Below, piece after piece: positions 24,851 to 35,188 of a DNA stretch of 46,228 bases; positions within the stretch are counted from its first letter, which is position 1; each line of letters begins with the position of its first letter. Under the pieces are notes generated by a model. The model made no database searches. It saw only the letters and a program-made list of their open reading frames with translations, and had not been told where the DNA came from. The position numbers and the translations under genes are program-made. This DNA is from Deltaproteobacteria bacterium (lineage in GTDB: Bacteria > Myxococcota_A > Polyangia > JAAYKL01), in contig JAFGWT010000491.1 in assembly GCA_016937015.1 (NCBI GenBank), positions 1 to 46,228 of the forward strand. The letters are read 5' to 3'.

Positions 24851-27167
24851 TTTCCTCCAAGGTTCGACTGAGGGGTGAGAGTACCACTGCCAACAGTATT
24901 CCCACAAGCAGTGTGCCGCCAAAAGTTTTCAGGGCCGGATTGCGACTGAGCGCCAGCAATCCAAACGACAGCATTGTGGTGATTCCCGACAGTGCAATCG
25001 CAAAACCGGTGGGCCCCGTCTCGTCAGATTCTGCGAAAAAGAGCGTATAGTCAATTCCTATTGCCAGCACGATAATGAGCGCCAGAAATGTAAAGATATT
25101 CACGTGAATCTGCAGCATGCTCATACCCCCAAGCATAATCAGCGCGGTTAGCATTGGCGGTGCAATAATGCGTCCCCCCCGTTTCACTCCGTAGCGAAAC
25201 ATTAAAAAAACGAGAATCACCGCATAAGCAAGGGCCACCAGTATCGATGCAATGTGCCGGTAGCTGGTGAATACGGATGACACGGTGGCCACTTTGTCAA
25301 TATAGCGGGTTTGCCCAATATCCGCGATGGTACGCTGAATTGCCATGGGATCTGTGATGTCGCGCAGCAAAACAACGGACGCAACGTCTTTTCCCACACG
25401 ACCGAGACGCAGCCGAGAGAAAAGCGCAGTGATATTCAGCTGCGGTATGTCGCCGAATTTAAGCAATGGCGCTGAATTGATACGATGCAACAATGCGTTC
25501 CGATCGGCAGCTTCCCAGCCCATGTGTCCATAGAGTTTTGCAGCAGCAGCACTCTTTGCCAGCCGAATCATGAATGCCCGATTTTCGCGCTGGACCTTTA
25601 GCGACGGTACCAGCTGCGAAGCACTGAAGCAATCACCAATTTTACCTAGTGATTTAAGATGCGTCAGCCGTGTCAATAACTGCTCTTCCTTTTGGGCCAG
25701 AGCCTCTTCGGTTGAGGCCCATAAAACCACAAACCGACTTTTATCGAATCCGCCTGATTTGTCGCTGATGATCCTTTCTTCCGCTTCAAGCACGGGAAAC
25801 TCGCCCCGCAAAAGGCGCACATCATCATCGGCGTGTAAAAACGGAATCGCAGCCGCAAACGGAATCGCAGCAACAATGGCGAGTGCAAAATACCGAGGCG
25901 AAAAGGCGTCCACAAACCGCTGCACCCACTGCCACGCACGAGGCAAACGGCGCAGCCTCGTGGAGAAAGGAAGACATGGAAACAGGCAGAGCACCGTGCT
26001 ATATGCGCCCACCAGCCCCACCGCAGAAAAAATGGCCATTTGCTGCAACCCGGGAAACGGGGCCACCAGCAGGGCGATATACCCGACGACACTGGTGATC
26101 ATACCCAGGGTAATACCGGGAAGAACCTTGCTCAGGGTATCCTGTCCAGCACCATTTTCCAACCGATGGGCAAAATAATGAAAGCTGTAGTCAATGCAAA
26201 CCCCCACCAGCGACGCCCCAAAAACCAGCGTAATAAGGTGCACATATCCAAAAACAATCACGGTGGCCACAATGGCAAGCACCAGTCCTGCCGCAATTGG
26301 AATAACGCCGTACACCAGTTCCCGCACGTCGGCAAACGCCAGCAGTAAAAGCAGAATCACCCCAAACAACGACCCAGTGCCGATAATCGATATCTCGCGC
26401 TGAGCCAAACTGGATGCCTCGGCGCCATATCTGGCCATTCCGGTCCACACCACATCGTGGAGCGGCTGCGTCTGCCGCACTTTTTCGATAATGCCATCCA
26501 CTGCCGACACCATGGTAACTGCACCGGTCCCGCTAAACACACCTTTTTTACCGGTGGCCGAAAGGAGCACCCAGCTCATCTGTTCGCCTTCGAGTACAAG
26601 GTGATTGTCCTCCAGCGTGAAATCGCCTGCCGCACGAGGCAAACTGGAAAGATAATCCTCAAACAAAAAAAATGGATCCTCGGCTATCAGCGATGACGGG
26701 ACACCCGAAATCATCGCATACAGACGCTGGATAGCGTTGTCCACAAAGGGCTGCGACTTATTAGCCAGCACTCTGGCGCGGTTTTCTGGAGATAATATTG
26801 ACCATCGAGCAGGAAAGAACGTATCGAAAAACGCCTTTTGGGCGCGGTCATCCACCCTGCATGTGACACTCGAAAACAGGTCTTTTTGCTGATTCAGACG
26901 CGCTGCAATCGTATCAGCGCCACGAATGGCCTCTCTTTTTTTTGGCGCAGCGACCAAAATCACAATCCGCCCTTCGAGCGCGTGGGTGAGCGCATTGTAG
27001 GCAGCCTGGGTTACCGGGGTATTTTCTGTGATAGGAATCAAATCGAGGATACCGGTTTTCACAATGGGATTCGCCACGAAACGAATCAGCAGCACAACAG
27101 CGACAGCCATAAAAACCATCCATGCCATTGCCGCTCTATATCGACGGCTATTGAATGCAGTTTTCAA
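24840..27167 (-). CDS. MMPL/RND-family exporter (APE cluster)
   Basis: Two repeats of a multi-TM bundle with large periplasmic loops; LVGVCIDYSFHYFAHRL and VLAIGIDYTLFFAES motifs. Confidence 0.88.
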   Translation of the reverse strand: MKTAFNSRRYRAAMAWMVFMAVAVVLLIRFVANPIVKTGILDLIPITENTPVTQAAYNALTHALEGRIVILVAAPKKREAIRGADTIAARLNQQKDLFSSVTCRVDDRAQKAFFDTFFPARWSILSPENRARVLANKSQPFVDNAIQRLYAMISGVPSSLIAEDPFFLFEDYLSSLPRAAGDFTLEDNHLVLEGEQMSWVLLSATGKKGVFSGTGAVTMVSAVDGIIEKVRQTQPLHDVVWTGMARYGAEASSLAQREISIIGTGSLFGVILLLLLAFADVRELVYGVIPIAAGLVLAIVATVIVFGYVHLITLVFGASLVGVCIDYSFHYFAHRLENGAGQDTLSKVLPGITLGMITSVVGYIALLVAPFPGLQQMAIFSAVGLVGAYSTVLCLFPCLPFSTRLRRLPRAWQWVQRFVDAFSPRYFALAIVAAIPFAAAIPFLHADDDVRLLRGEFPVLEAEERIISDKSGGFDKSRFVVLWASTEEALAQKEEQLLTRLTHLKSLGKIGDCFSASQLVPSLKVQRENRAFMIRLAKSAAAAKLYGHMGWEAADRNALLHRINSAPLLKFGDIPQLNITALFSRLRLGRVGKDVASVVLLRDITDPMAIQRTIADIGQTRYIDKVATVSSVFTSYRHIASILVALAYAVILVFLMFRYGVKRGGRIIAPPMLTALIMLGGMSMLQIHVNIFTFLALIIVLAIGIDYTLFFAESDETGPTGFAIALSGITTMLSFGLLALSRNPALKTFGGTLLVGILLAVVLSPLSRTLEENEK

Positions 27168-27789
27168 GGGTAATCAGTTCTTGCGGGGCTTCACTGGAAA
27201 TTGCAATTTCGGTCTGGTCCCCGTTTACCTCCCGGATAGCGATTCTATTGATCTGGTCTGTTCCTTCAATCACTATCTGGGAAATAATCTTTGCCAGAAT
27301 GCGATCTTTTGGACGGAGGCCAATCTGAAATTGATTCTCGGCGTCATGATAAAACATGGTAAACCGCTTTTCCAGTACGATATGGTCCGCAGTGAACAGG
27401 GCAATCAGAATATTGGCGATGTGCCTGATTTCAAAATGCTCATCCGCTTGCTTAACGGTCGCCTTCCGGCTACCCATCTGCTGCCAGATACCTTGAGTGG
27501 TGATTTTAACTGCAGATGAAAAAGGTGTCCGGGTGGACAGGCAAATCCCCTTGGCGCTGAGTACGATGATGCCAGTTGAAACAAGGGGGCGTCTGAGTGC
27601 GGCGATTTGCTTTTTCTGAGTGAACCCCTTTATCTGTTCGGCCTGCATCTGAAGATGCTTAATTGTCTGAGTGAATGCTTTCTTATTTTTTGCGGCAACC
27701 GGATACGCAAATACCGTTTCGTCCGAATTCGCAGTCGCGACAGCGGGCAGCAGTAAAAAAGCCATCATACCAATCATCAAAATGCGCAT
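27148..27789 (-). CDS. LolA-like outer-membrane lipoprotein carrier (APE cluster)
   Basis: Signal peptide, TIKHLQMQAEQIKGFTQKKQIAALRRPLVSTGIIVLSAKGICLSTRTPFSSAVKIT as in LolA-related proteins. Confidence 0.7.
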   Translation of the reverse strand: MRILMIGMMAFLLLPAVATANSDETVFAYPVAAKNKKAFTQTIKHLQMQAEQIKGFTQKKQIAALRRPLVSTGIIVLSAKGICLSTRTPFSSAVKITTQGIWQQMGSRKATVKQADEHFEIRHIANILIALFTADHIVLEKRFTMFYHDAENQFQIGLRPKDRILAKIISQIVIEGTDQINRIAIREVNGDQTEIAISSEAPQELITLENCIQ

Positions 27790-27793
27790 GCGA

Positions 27794-28354
27794 TTATTCC
27801 TTCCGCTTCACTTTTTTTCTCACCAGCCATTCTGCGCCAAAAAGAAGCCCAATTAAAATGTAGCTGATTAGACCGTTGTATAGCGTCCAGTATTCTCGGG
27901 TGGAAAAAAAAACGGTATATGCTGCAATGGTGCCATTTACGACAAAAAAAACGCACCACGCAATGGTCACTTTGCGGCAATACCCCAATACGCCACTTGT
28001 GATTACCGGTTCGGACAGTGCTGCAAATCTGGCAATCATATTAGGGCCGCGAAACAGTGTCCAGCCAAATGTCAGGCACAGAGTGACGTTCACGACTACG
28101 GGCATTAGCAGCAATGCGCGCTCGCTGTTGAATATCAGCGAAAGGATTGCGGGGATAATAGCCGCGATGGTTATGGGGAGCAACGGTTTGGCGCTTGCCC
28201 ATGTCAGCCGCAAAGTTGTCGACAATCGCAGCAGTAACAGCGCCAGCATAATCAGCGCCAGAGACGCCGGTGAAAATGTGGTGAGTCCGATGTATATGAA
28301 GGCAGGATACGCAACGAAAACAATCGAGATTAAAATGGTGAGCATGCGGTTCAT
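27794..28354 (-). CDS. COG4648-like polytopic membrane protein (APE cluster)
   Basis: RRPNMIARFAALSEPVITSGVLGYCRKVTIAWCVFFVVNGTIAAYTVF (GPNMIARFA...) is characteristic of APE-cluster membrane proteins. Confidence 0.75.
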   Translation of the reverse strand: MNRMLTILISIVFVAYPAFIYIGLTTFSPASLALIMLALLLLRLSTTLRLTWASAKPLLPITIAAIIPAILSLIFNSERALLLMPVVVNVTLCLTFGWTLFRGPNMIARFAALSEPVITSGVLGYCRKVTIAWCVFFVVNGTIAAYTVFFSTREYWTLYNGLISYILIGLLFGAEWLVRKKVKRKE

Positions 28355-28364
28355 ATCACCGGTT

Positions 28365-29594
28365 TCACTCCACCCACTTTTTGAAAATCAAAGACGTGTT
28401 CACGCCACCAAAGGCAAAGTTATTGGACATCACATAGGTCTGCGCCAGAGGTCGGCTCTCTGTGACATAATCAAGCCTACCGCATTCCGGATCCACATTA
28501 TCGAGATTAATGGTGGGGGCTACCCATCCTTCACATATCTGATGCATACAAATCCATGCCTCGATGGCACCACAGGCACCAAGAGTATGGCCAAAATAAC
28601 TTTTTAACGATGCAAATGGAATCTCCCTTTCAAAACAGGCGGCTGTGGCAATTGACTCCGCCACGTCACCGATTTCGGTGGAGGTACCGTGGGCGCTTAC
28701 AAAATCAATCTGCGATGGAGAGAGCGCCGCGCTTTTTAGAGACAACTTCATAACATTCTCCATGCCATCCGGAGAAGGATTGACCATATGCTCACCATCG
28801 CAGTTGCTGGCAAACCCGACTATCTCCCCATAAATGGTGGCCCCCCGCCGCTTCGCACTCTCCAGTGACTCCAATATAAGGGTCGCCGCCCCTTCGCCCA
28901 CAACAAGGCCATCGCGATCTTTGTCGAAAGGTCGTGGGGTTGTGGACGGCGAATCGTTGCGGCGGCTGGTGGCAAACATCACATCGAACACCGCAGTGCC
29001 CACCGCACCGAGCTCTTCGGCACCGCCACAAATCATGATATCCTGCGTGCCGTATTTAACTGCCTCGTAGCCAAATCCGATGGCCTGGCTGCCCGATGTG
29101 CACGCGGAACAGGCGGGAATCAACCGCCCCCGGGTCTGAAAGAACTGACTGATATTGGCTGCGCAGGTGTGCGTCATAAATTTGATAAACTGAGATCCTT
29201 TCACGCCCTGCAAAGTTTTATTGACACCAATGGCTTTCATGAACGCGATAGACGCATCGGCAGCGCCATTGGTGGACCCGAATGAAACGCCCGTGGTGCC
29301 ATCGGTCAGTAACACCGAGTCGAGCAGCCCCGCGTCCTTCAAAGCCAGCTCGACAGATCGGATAGCAAACACAGCCACCCGGCCCATGGTCCGCAAGTGT
29401 TTGCGGCTGTAGTGTTTGGGCACCTCGAAATCAACAATCGGTGCGCCAAGAAAACTGCTCAACCCCTCAATTTCCTTCCAGTGCGGCATCTTTCGCACAC
29501 CCGACTTTCGAGACAGCAGCCCCCCCTTCACTGTTTCCCAGTCCTGGCCCAGACATGTAATACCGCTCATGCCTGTTACCACAACACGATTCAT
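28365..29594 (-). CDS. Beta-ketoacyl-ACP synthase (FabF-like, APE cluster)
   Basis: Cys/His/His triad: ACSACTSGSQAIG, SAHGTSTEIGD, KSYFGHTLGACGAIEA. Confidence 0.93.
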   Translation of the reverse strand: MNRVVVTGMSGITCLGQDWETVKGGLLSRKSGVRKMPHWKEIEGLSSFLGAPIVDFEVPKHYSRKHLRTMGRVAVFAIRSVELALKDAGLLDSVLLTDGTTGVSFGSTNGAADASIAFMKAIGVNKTLQGVKGSQFIKFMTHTCAANISQFFQTRGRLIPACSACTSGSQAIGFGYEAVKYGTQDIMICGGAEELGAVGTAVFDVMFATSRRNDSPSTTPRPFDKDRDGLVVGEGAATLILESLESAKRRGATIYGEIVGFASNCDGEHMVNPSPDGMENVMKLSLKSAALSPSQIDFVSAHGTSTEIGDVAESIATAACFEREIPFASLKSYFGHTLGACGAIEAWICMHQICEGWVAPTINLDNVDPECGRLDYVTESRPLAQTYVMSNNFAFGGVNTSLIFKKWVE

Positions 29595-30313
29595 ATAACG
29601 CCTCCATTTACAGAAATAACCTGTCCGGTAATGTATCCGGCATCATCAGACATCAAAAAAACAACGGGGGCGGCCGCCTCATCCGGGGTACCATATCTGC
29701 GCATGGGAATGATCTTCAACACTTCGTCCCTGGGCAAGTCGGCAACCATGTCGGTTTCGATGATTCCTGGTGCCACCACATTGACAGTTATCTTTCGTCT
29801 GGCCAGTTCCAGCGCCAGTGACTTGGCTGCACCGATAATGCCTGCTTTGGATGCAGCGTAATTCACTTGCCCCCGGTTGCCCGAAATGCCCGAGAGCGAC
29901 GAGATGGCAACGATACGCCCGCCTTTTCTTGCAGTGGCCATGGGCATTACCAACGGCTTAAGCACATTGTAGAATCCGCCAAGATTCGTACTAATAACAC
30001 TGTCCCACATGCGATCTTCGAGGATCGGAAACGGGGAATCATGGGCAATGCCGGCATTGCACACAACGCCCCAGACATCGCCCCTGTCAACCAAATCCCT
30101 GTTCAGTGAATCGGCAGTCTGTTGCCTGTTGGCAATGTCAAATGGAATGAGGTAGCCGTCCCCCCCCTGTTGCCGAACGGCATCGAGCACGGCTTCGGCC
30201 GCGCTTTCGTTCCGCACATAATTGATGCCCACCAGATATCCGCGCGCCGCCAGCTGCAGCGCAATTGCCTTCCCAATGCCACGACTGGCGCCAGTTACAA
30301 TAACCCGCTTCAT
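29591..30313 (-). CDS. 3-oxoacyl-ACP reductase (FabG-like SDR, APE cluster)
   Basis: VIVTGASRGIGKAIA, NAGIAHD, YAASKAGIIGAAK; ATG at 30313 abuts upstream stop at 30310. Confidence 0.93.
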   Translation of the reverse strand: MKRVIVTGASRGIGKAIALQLAARGYLVGINYVRNESAAEAVLDAVRQQGGDGYLIPFDIANRQQTADSLNRDLVDRGDVWGVVCNAGIAHDSPFPILEDRMWDSVISTNLGGFYNVLKPLVMPMATARKGGRIVAISSLSGISGNRGQVNYAASKAGIIGAAKSLALELARRKITVNVVAPGIIETDMVADLPRDEVLKIIPMRRYGTPDEAAAPVVFLMSDDAGYITGQVISVNGGVI

Positions 30314-30780
30314 TCTTTTCCTTCCAGATGTGCGCCTCCGTCCACATCCATTTGTCCGGGCGAATACACATTCAGCATGGCGGTAGCCAGTTCGGCGTTG
30401 GTTGCCCGATCTCTGGTACAACACCGAAACTGCAACAGACTGTTACCGTCCCAGGCCAGTCGCGCTTCGATGTCAAGCACCTGTCCAACGACGAATGAGT
30501 CACAGTTCAGCTTTAACTCTCTCGTCCCCACCAGGTATCCAATTCTCGGAGACTGGCCATGCAGATACCGGTGCCAGCCGTCGAAAACGCCAATGGCCTG
30601 CGCCATGTACTCCACAGCGACATACGCCGGTACCCCAGCGGGGGTTAAAAACATATGGTCAGTTCGAATTTGCGATTCGCAAATCACACCATTTCCGAGC
30701 ACAGCCATTCCTCGGTCAATCATCCGAATAGGGGGTTGATGCGCCAGCAGCAACCCCATTGGGACATCACAAATATTCAT
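30310..30780 (-). CDS. Hotdog-fold 3-hydroxyacyl-ACP dehydratase-like protein (APE cluster)
   Basis: LLLAHQPPIRMIDRG...PAGVPAYVAVEYMAQAIGVFDGW (FabZ/ApeP-like). Confidence 0.8.
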   Translation of the reverse strand: MNICDVPMGLLLAHQPPIRMIDRGMAVLGNGVICESQIRTDHMFLTPAGVPAYVAVEYMAQAIGVFDGWHRYLHGQSPRIGYLVGTRELKLNCDSFVVGQVLDIEARLAWDGNSLLQFRCCTRDRATNAELATAMLNVYSPGQMDVDGGAHLEGKE

Positions 30781-31469
30781 TAAACTTCACTCATTTTTAA
30801 ACGCTGCCGCAGCCATTCCGTGGCTGACACTGACAGATTACAGACTTCCTGAATTCGATCCAGAGAAATGGGAAATTGGTCCCCGGCTTTCGACTTTTGA
30901 AACAAAATGGCAAGCCCGTATGCAAATCGGCTGGGTGTGTCAAAGAACGACGGTACCGCTTCGTCCCCTACAAGCAATGCCACTGTTTCACTGCGGCCTG
31001 TGTGGAGCAGTTGCCAGCATTCCATCAGTCCTGCGGCAAATGTTTGCTCGCCCGCGCTGACAGTTCGTGATATTCCCCGATTTTGGGCGGCAATACTGAT
31101 ATACCCCGTCGCGGTATGATGAACTGAATTACAGAAATCGAGTGGGGATACTGGCTGAAAGCAGTATATGGCATCCAACAGGGTTTCGAGGGTACGAATT
31201 TCGCCATAGCGAGATGCAAACACCAAATCCACCTCACTGGGGTGGAGACGGTTCAACGATGTCACCTCGAAAAACGGTGCCATCACCAAGCGGGATAAAG
31301 TGGAGCTTTTGCCTCTCAGGCGCGCTGGAACGTCGGGACATTCGGGTTTGTACCCCGGGTCGTCCTCGAGCTCCCTCGGAGACAAAATCCAGTTTCTGAA
31401 TGCGCTTTTATTCTCAAGCTGAAAGGCGCGGCCGGACCAGTCCACAATTGTTATCGCTGCCAGACTCAT
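30780..31469 (-). CDS. Beta-ketoacyl synthase N-terminal-like / chain-length-factor-like protein (APE cluster)
   Basis: SRLVMAPFFEVTSLNRLHPSEVDLVFASRYGEIRTLETLLDAIYCFQPVSPLDFCNSVHHTATGYISIA; no active-site Cys in KS context. Confidence 0.8.
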   Translation of the reverse strand: MSLAAITIVDWSGRAFQLENKSAFRNWILSPRELEDDPGYKPECPDVPARLRGKSSTLSRLVMAPFFEVTSLNRLHPSEVDLVFASRYGEIRTLETLLDAIYCFQPVSPLDFCNSVHHTATGYISIAAQNRGISRTVSAGEQTFAAGLMECWQLLHTGRSETVALLVGDEAVPSFFDTPSRFAYGLAILFQKSKAGDQFPISLDRIQEVCNLSVSATEWLRQRLKMSEV

Positions 31470-32719
31470 TACACACTTCCCTGCGAACTGCCAAATACAG
31501 CGTCAGAATGATCGCTGCGCCAGCGATTTTGGTTATCTCCGCGAGCGCGTCCAAACACCATCGTGCAGTTGTTACCGCCAAACGCAAATGAATTACTCAA
31601 ATAACACATCTCTCCTGATCGTACCGACGGCACAGCAGTGCCCGGAAATGCAATTTTCAAATTGGGCAGCGCGCTGTCGACCTGTCCATCGAAAACGTGA
31701 TGGGGCAGACGGCATGCATCATCAGCGAGCGAAATGCAGCACAGGCCGGCCTCAATGGCGCCCGCCGCGCCAAGGCAATGCCCCACAAATGGCTTGCTGG
31801 AGGCCACGTAGGCGTCTGGCACAACTGCGACCACAGCCTGGCATTCCATCGAATCATTGGCCCTGGTGGCGGTGCCATGAAGATTCACATAGGCCACCTG
31901 CGCCGCCTCCACCTGAGCATCCTCCAATGCCCGACTCATCGCCAGAGCCGCACCTGAACCATCCGGAGAGGGAGCACTCATATGAAAGGCATCCATGGAC
32001 TCGCCGCCACCCCAAAGAAAAACGTCAGCGGCATCTCTCGTCAACACAAACAGTGCGCCCCCTTCTCCGATGTTGAGGCCACTGCGATTTTGGGAAAGCG
32101 GGTTCATTCTGGATGAACTTAACTGCCCAAGGGCGCCAAATCCATTCACTGTCAAATCACACAGACTGTCCACGCCACCGGAAATCACCACATCGCAAAT
32201 GTCTGCCTCGATGAGCCCCCTCGCGCTAAGCATCGCCTTGGCAGACGATGAGCAGGCGGTTGATACTGTGTAAGTGGGCCCCCTGGCACCAGCGAGTTCC
32301 GCAATGAACCGCGCCAGACTCCCCATGGCATGCTGAGAATGAAAGTGATAGTTTTCGGGATAGTGCCCCTCAGCCCGCATCAGCTGATATGCCGCTTCGC
32401 TGGCCGCCAGCCCGGATGTGGACGAACCGAGCACTACGCCCAACCGATTGGGGTTCGTTGTCTCCAATACTTCGTCAACGGTGTGCGCGATTTGCTCAAA
32501 ACAGGCGTATGCGAGCCGATTATTTCGACAGTCGTAGAGCCGATATGCGTCCGGCAGAGGGGGGAGCTCCCGAACTTCGAACACAGGGAGGCGTCGACCG
32601 TCAACAACTGTTCTGAAAGACATGGCCGGTGGTTGTCCATAAAACAGCGTTGCTTTAACGGCGGAAACATCTGCCCCCATGGCGCAAATCATTCCCATAT
32701 TCCGAATCGCCACATCCAT
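31469..32719 (-). CDS. Beta-ketoacyl-ACP synthase (second KS, APE cluster)
   Basis: VSTACSSSAKAM, VNLHGTATRANDSME, KPFVGHCLGAAGAIEA triad. Confidence 0.92.
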   Translation of the reverse strand: MDVAIRNMGMICAMGADVSAVKATLFYGQPPAMSFRTVVDGRRLPVFEVRELPPLPDAYRLYDCRNNRLAYACFEQIAHTVDEVLETTNPNRLGVVLGSSTSGLAASEAAYQLMRAEGHYPENYHFHSQHAMGSLARFIAELAGARGPTYTVSTACSSSAKAMLSARGLIEADICDVVISGGVDSLCDLTVNGFGALGQLSSSRMNPLSQNRSGLNIGEGGALFVLTRDAADVFLWGGGESMDAFHMSAPSPDGSGAALAMSRALEDAQVEAAQVAYVNLHGTATRANDSMECQAVVAVVPDAYVASSKPFVGHCLGAAGAIEAGLCCISLADDACRLPHHVFDGQVDSALPNLKIAFPGTAVPSVRSGEMCYLSNSFAFGGNNCTMVFGRARGDNQNRWRSDHSDAVFGSSQGSV

Positions 32720-34290
32720 CAGTTCACCGCCTTCTCCAATTCACCACTTCGAACAGCGTCGACCAGCTGTCTCAAATCCTGTTCAAGTGCGCGGTCTTCT
32801 TTGACGAATGCGGACTGCGCACGGATTCGGCGATACAGCTGCTGCAGCGTGGGATGCAGCATCGGCAGCGCCAGCTCCCCTGTCTGCAACCGCAAATCCA
32901 GCGCCTGGACACCCGCCAGCAACAGCGCGGCCAGATTCTGCTCCGTCAGCTCGATCACTCTGATGCAGTCTCGCGCACTAATGGTGCCAAGACTCACCTT
33001 GTCCTGATTATGGCTTTCAGTGGAACGGGAAAACACCGACGCAGGCATGGTGTTTTTCAACGCTTCAGCGGCAAAAGCGCTGGTGGCAATGTGCACTGCC
33101 TTAAAACCGTGATGAATGGCCCTATGATAGGCGTCAGCACCACATAGATTGGCTGGCAATCCGTTGTTTTTTCGTTCATTCACCAGCAGCGCCATCTGCC
33201 GGTCCAACAAATCGGCGATATTGGCGACAGCGTTCTTCATACTGTCCATGGCAAATGCAATATGTCCCCCGTAAAAGTTGCCACCATGGAGCACATCGCC
33301 TTCATTGGGATCAATAAGCGGATTGTCATTCACACTGTTTATCTCGGTTTCGATAAACTGTCGCATCCAGGGCAACGCGTCCGCCAGCACTCCCAGTATA
33401 TGTGGAGCGCATCTCACGGCATAGGTCGCCTGCACCCGCTGACCGTCAGCCAGCCTGTACGTTTCGTCGTAATTAATGAAGGTGGCGATTTGCGCCGCCA
33501 CTCGCCCCTGTTCGGGAAACGGTTTCTGCTCGAATATCCGGCTGTCGAAATGTCCTTTGTTCACCTGCAACACTTCAACCAGCAAGGCAGTCGCCATGGT
33601 CCCCATTGAAACAATCTGTTTTGCGCGCTGATATGCCATACAGGCGATGGCTGTCATCACGGCGGTGCCGTTCATAATTGCGAGCGCTTCCTTGGCTTTC
33701 AGCCGCAGCGGCGCAATGCCGAGCTCGGCAAACACGTCTGAAGTCTTGCGAACACTGTTATCGCAGTAAACATCGCGCTCCCCCACGACCACTGACGCCA
33801 CGTAGGAAAGTGGCGTCAAATCACCACTGGCCCCCACTGACCCCTCTGCGGGGATACGGGGTGTGATGCCACGCGCCAGAAGCATCGTTAAAAATTCAAG
33901 CAATTCAATCCGCACTGCGGAAAATCCGGTCTTCAGGCTGGTTAGCCGCACGATGAGTACTGCCCGGCAGGTTGCTTCGTCGAGATATTCGCCCATCCCG
34001 CAACCATGAAAACGAAGCAGATTGAGTGCGAAATCATCGGACTGGGTCCCTGGGACTGGGGTCGTGCACGAATCCCCAACACCGGTGGTCACCCCATATA
34101 TCACCTGATGCCGTGCTTTCAGTTTTTCAAGCGCCTGACGCCCTGCCTGGATGACAGACACAAACGCTGCATTATCGCTGAGCTCGACAAGTGCTGTTCC
34201 TCTGGCAACGGAGAGAACATCTTCAATGGTTAATTTTCGTTCATCGATTATCAGGCGCGTCAAGGTGGTCATCAGCTCTCCAGAAGTCAT
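32719..34290 (-). CDS. HAL/PAL/TAL-family MIO aromatic amino acid ammonia-lyase (APE cluster)
   Basis: GSVGASGDLTPLSYVA MIO motif (Ala-Ser-Gly); YGVTTGVGDS; NDNPLIDPNEGDVLHGGNFYGGHIAFAMD. Confidence 0.93.
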   Translation of the reverse strand: MTSGELMTTLTRLIIDERKLTIEDVLSVARGTALVELSDNAAFVSVIQAGRQALEKLKARHQVIYGVTTGVGDSCTTPVPGTQSDDFALNLLRFHGCGMGEYLDEATCRAVLIVRLTSLKTGFSAVRIELLEFLTMLLARGITPRIPAEGSVGASGDLTPLSYVASVVVGERDVYCDNSVRKTSDVFAELGIAPLRLKAKEALAIMNGTAVMTAIACMAYQRAKQIVSMGTMATALLVEVLQVNKGHFDSRIFEQKPFPEQGRVAAQIATFINYDETYRLADGQRVQATYAVRCAPHILGVLADALPWMRQFIETEINSVNDNPLIDPNEGDVLHGGNFYGGHIAFAMDSMKNAVANIADLLDRQMALLVNERKNNGLPANLCGADAYHRAIHHGFKAVHIATSAFAAEALKNTMPASVFSRSTESHNQDKVSLGTISARDCIRVIELTEQNLAALLLAGVQALDLRLQTGELALPMLHPTLQQLYRRIRAQSAFVKEDRALEQDLRQLVDAVRSGELEKAVN

Positions 34291-35188
34291 AAAAATTAAA
34301 CCACTGATAGGGATATCTGCAGCATAACGCAGTCAGAAATCCAACATATTCAGCAACGTACTTTTTCAAGTCCGCCTCCCTTTCACTGCGGTCGATTTGC
34401 ACTTTGTCACACACAAACTGAACCGTACCCCGATAGGTCCGCCTGCCGATTTTGATGCCGGCCACGAAAAAAGTCGGGCACTCGAGCAGACTGGCCACCA
34501 GCCAGGGATTCGCCGGGAAAGAAGCATCTTCGCCTAAAAACGAACTGGTGACAACCCGTGTCCGTGCAGACGGATGAAAACGATCAGCGAGCATCGCCAC
34601 CAGTTCGCCATTTTCGATACAGTTTTTCATCGCCATGACGCCATCAATACTGCGATCCTTCAGATTAATGATATTCAGCTGCGAATCGGGGTTTATCGCA
34701 TTTAAAACCTGATTAAAGCGTTTCGCGTTCTCCAGATACATCACGGCATTCAATCGAACCTGTTGTTCCCCGCAAAGAACACGCAGACTGTCGAGGTTGC
34801 CAAAGTGGGCGCCCAGCAGCAGGCACCCCCTGCCCTGATCCAGATATTTTTGAATCTGGTCCAGTTCATCTGTATGAATTTGAAACCGATCGGTTTTTGA
34901 CTGCCAGAACCACATTCTATCAAGTGAACTTTGAGCGAAACTAACAAAATGAGCATGACTCTGTCGCAAGCCAGGTAATGGTCCGCTCCGACAAACGCTG
35001 TGGACGCGACGCAAATAGTACAGGCTGGCGTCCCGCGCACGCTTACCCGTGATATAAAAATACAGCACGACTGGATACAACAGCAGACTGGCAATCGGGT
35101 AGCCAAATGTATTAAGAACAAAGAGCATCAGGCGCATGCCCAGCGATGTTCCCCGTTCCTTCTGCTTAACCCATGAACTTGCGGTCAT
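34241..35188 (-). CDS. LpxL/HtrB-like acyltransferase (APE cluster)
   Basis: CLLLGAHFGNLDSLRVLCGEQQVRLNAVMYLENAKRFNQVLNAINPDSQLNIINLKDRS...GELVAMLADRF. Confidence 0.85.
   Translation of the reverse strand: MTASSWVKQKERGTSLGMRLMLFVLNTFGYPIASLLLYPVVLYFYITGKRARDASLYYLRRVHSVCRSGPLPGLRQSHAHFVSFAQSSLDRMWFWQSKTDRFQIHTDELDQIQKYLDQGRGCLLLGAHFGNLDSLRVLCGEQQVRLNAVMYLENAKRFNQVLNAINPDSQLNIINLKDRSIDGVMAMKNCIENGELVAMLADRFHPSARTRVVTSSFLGEDASFPANPWLVASLLECPTFFVAGIKIGRRTYRGTVQFVCDKVQIDRSEREADLKKYVAEYVGFLTALCCRYPYQWFNFYDFWRADDHLDAPDNR

Noticed and set aside
25570-26178. 202-aa + strand ORF and other ORFs inside the APE region on the + strand
   Set aside because: Antisense to strongly supported minus-strand MMPL and synthase genes; no recognisable motifs.
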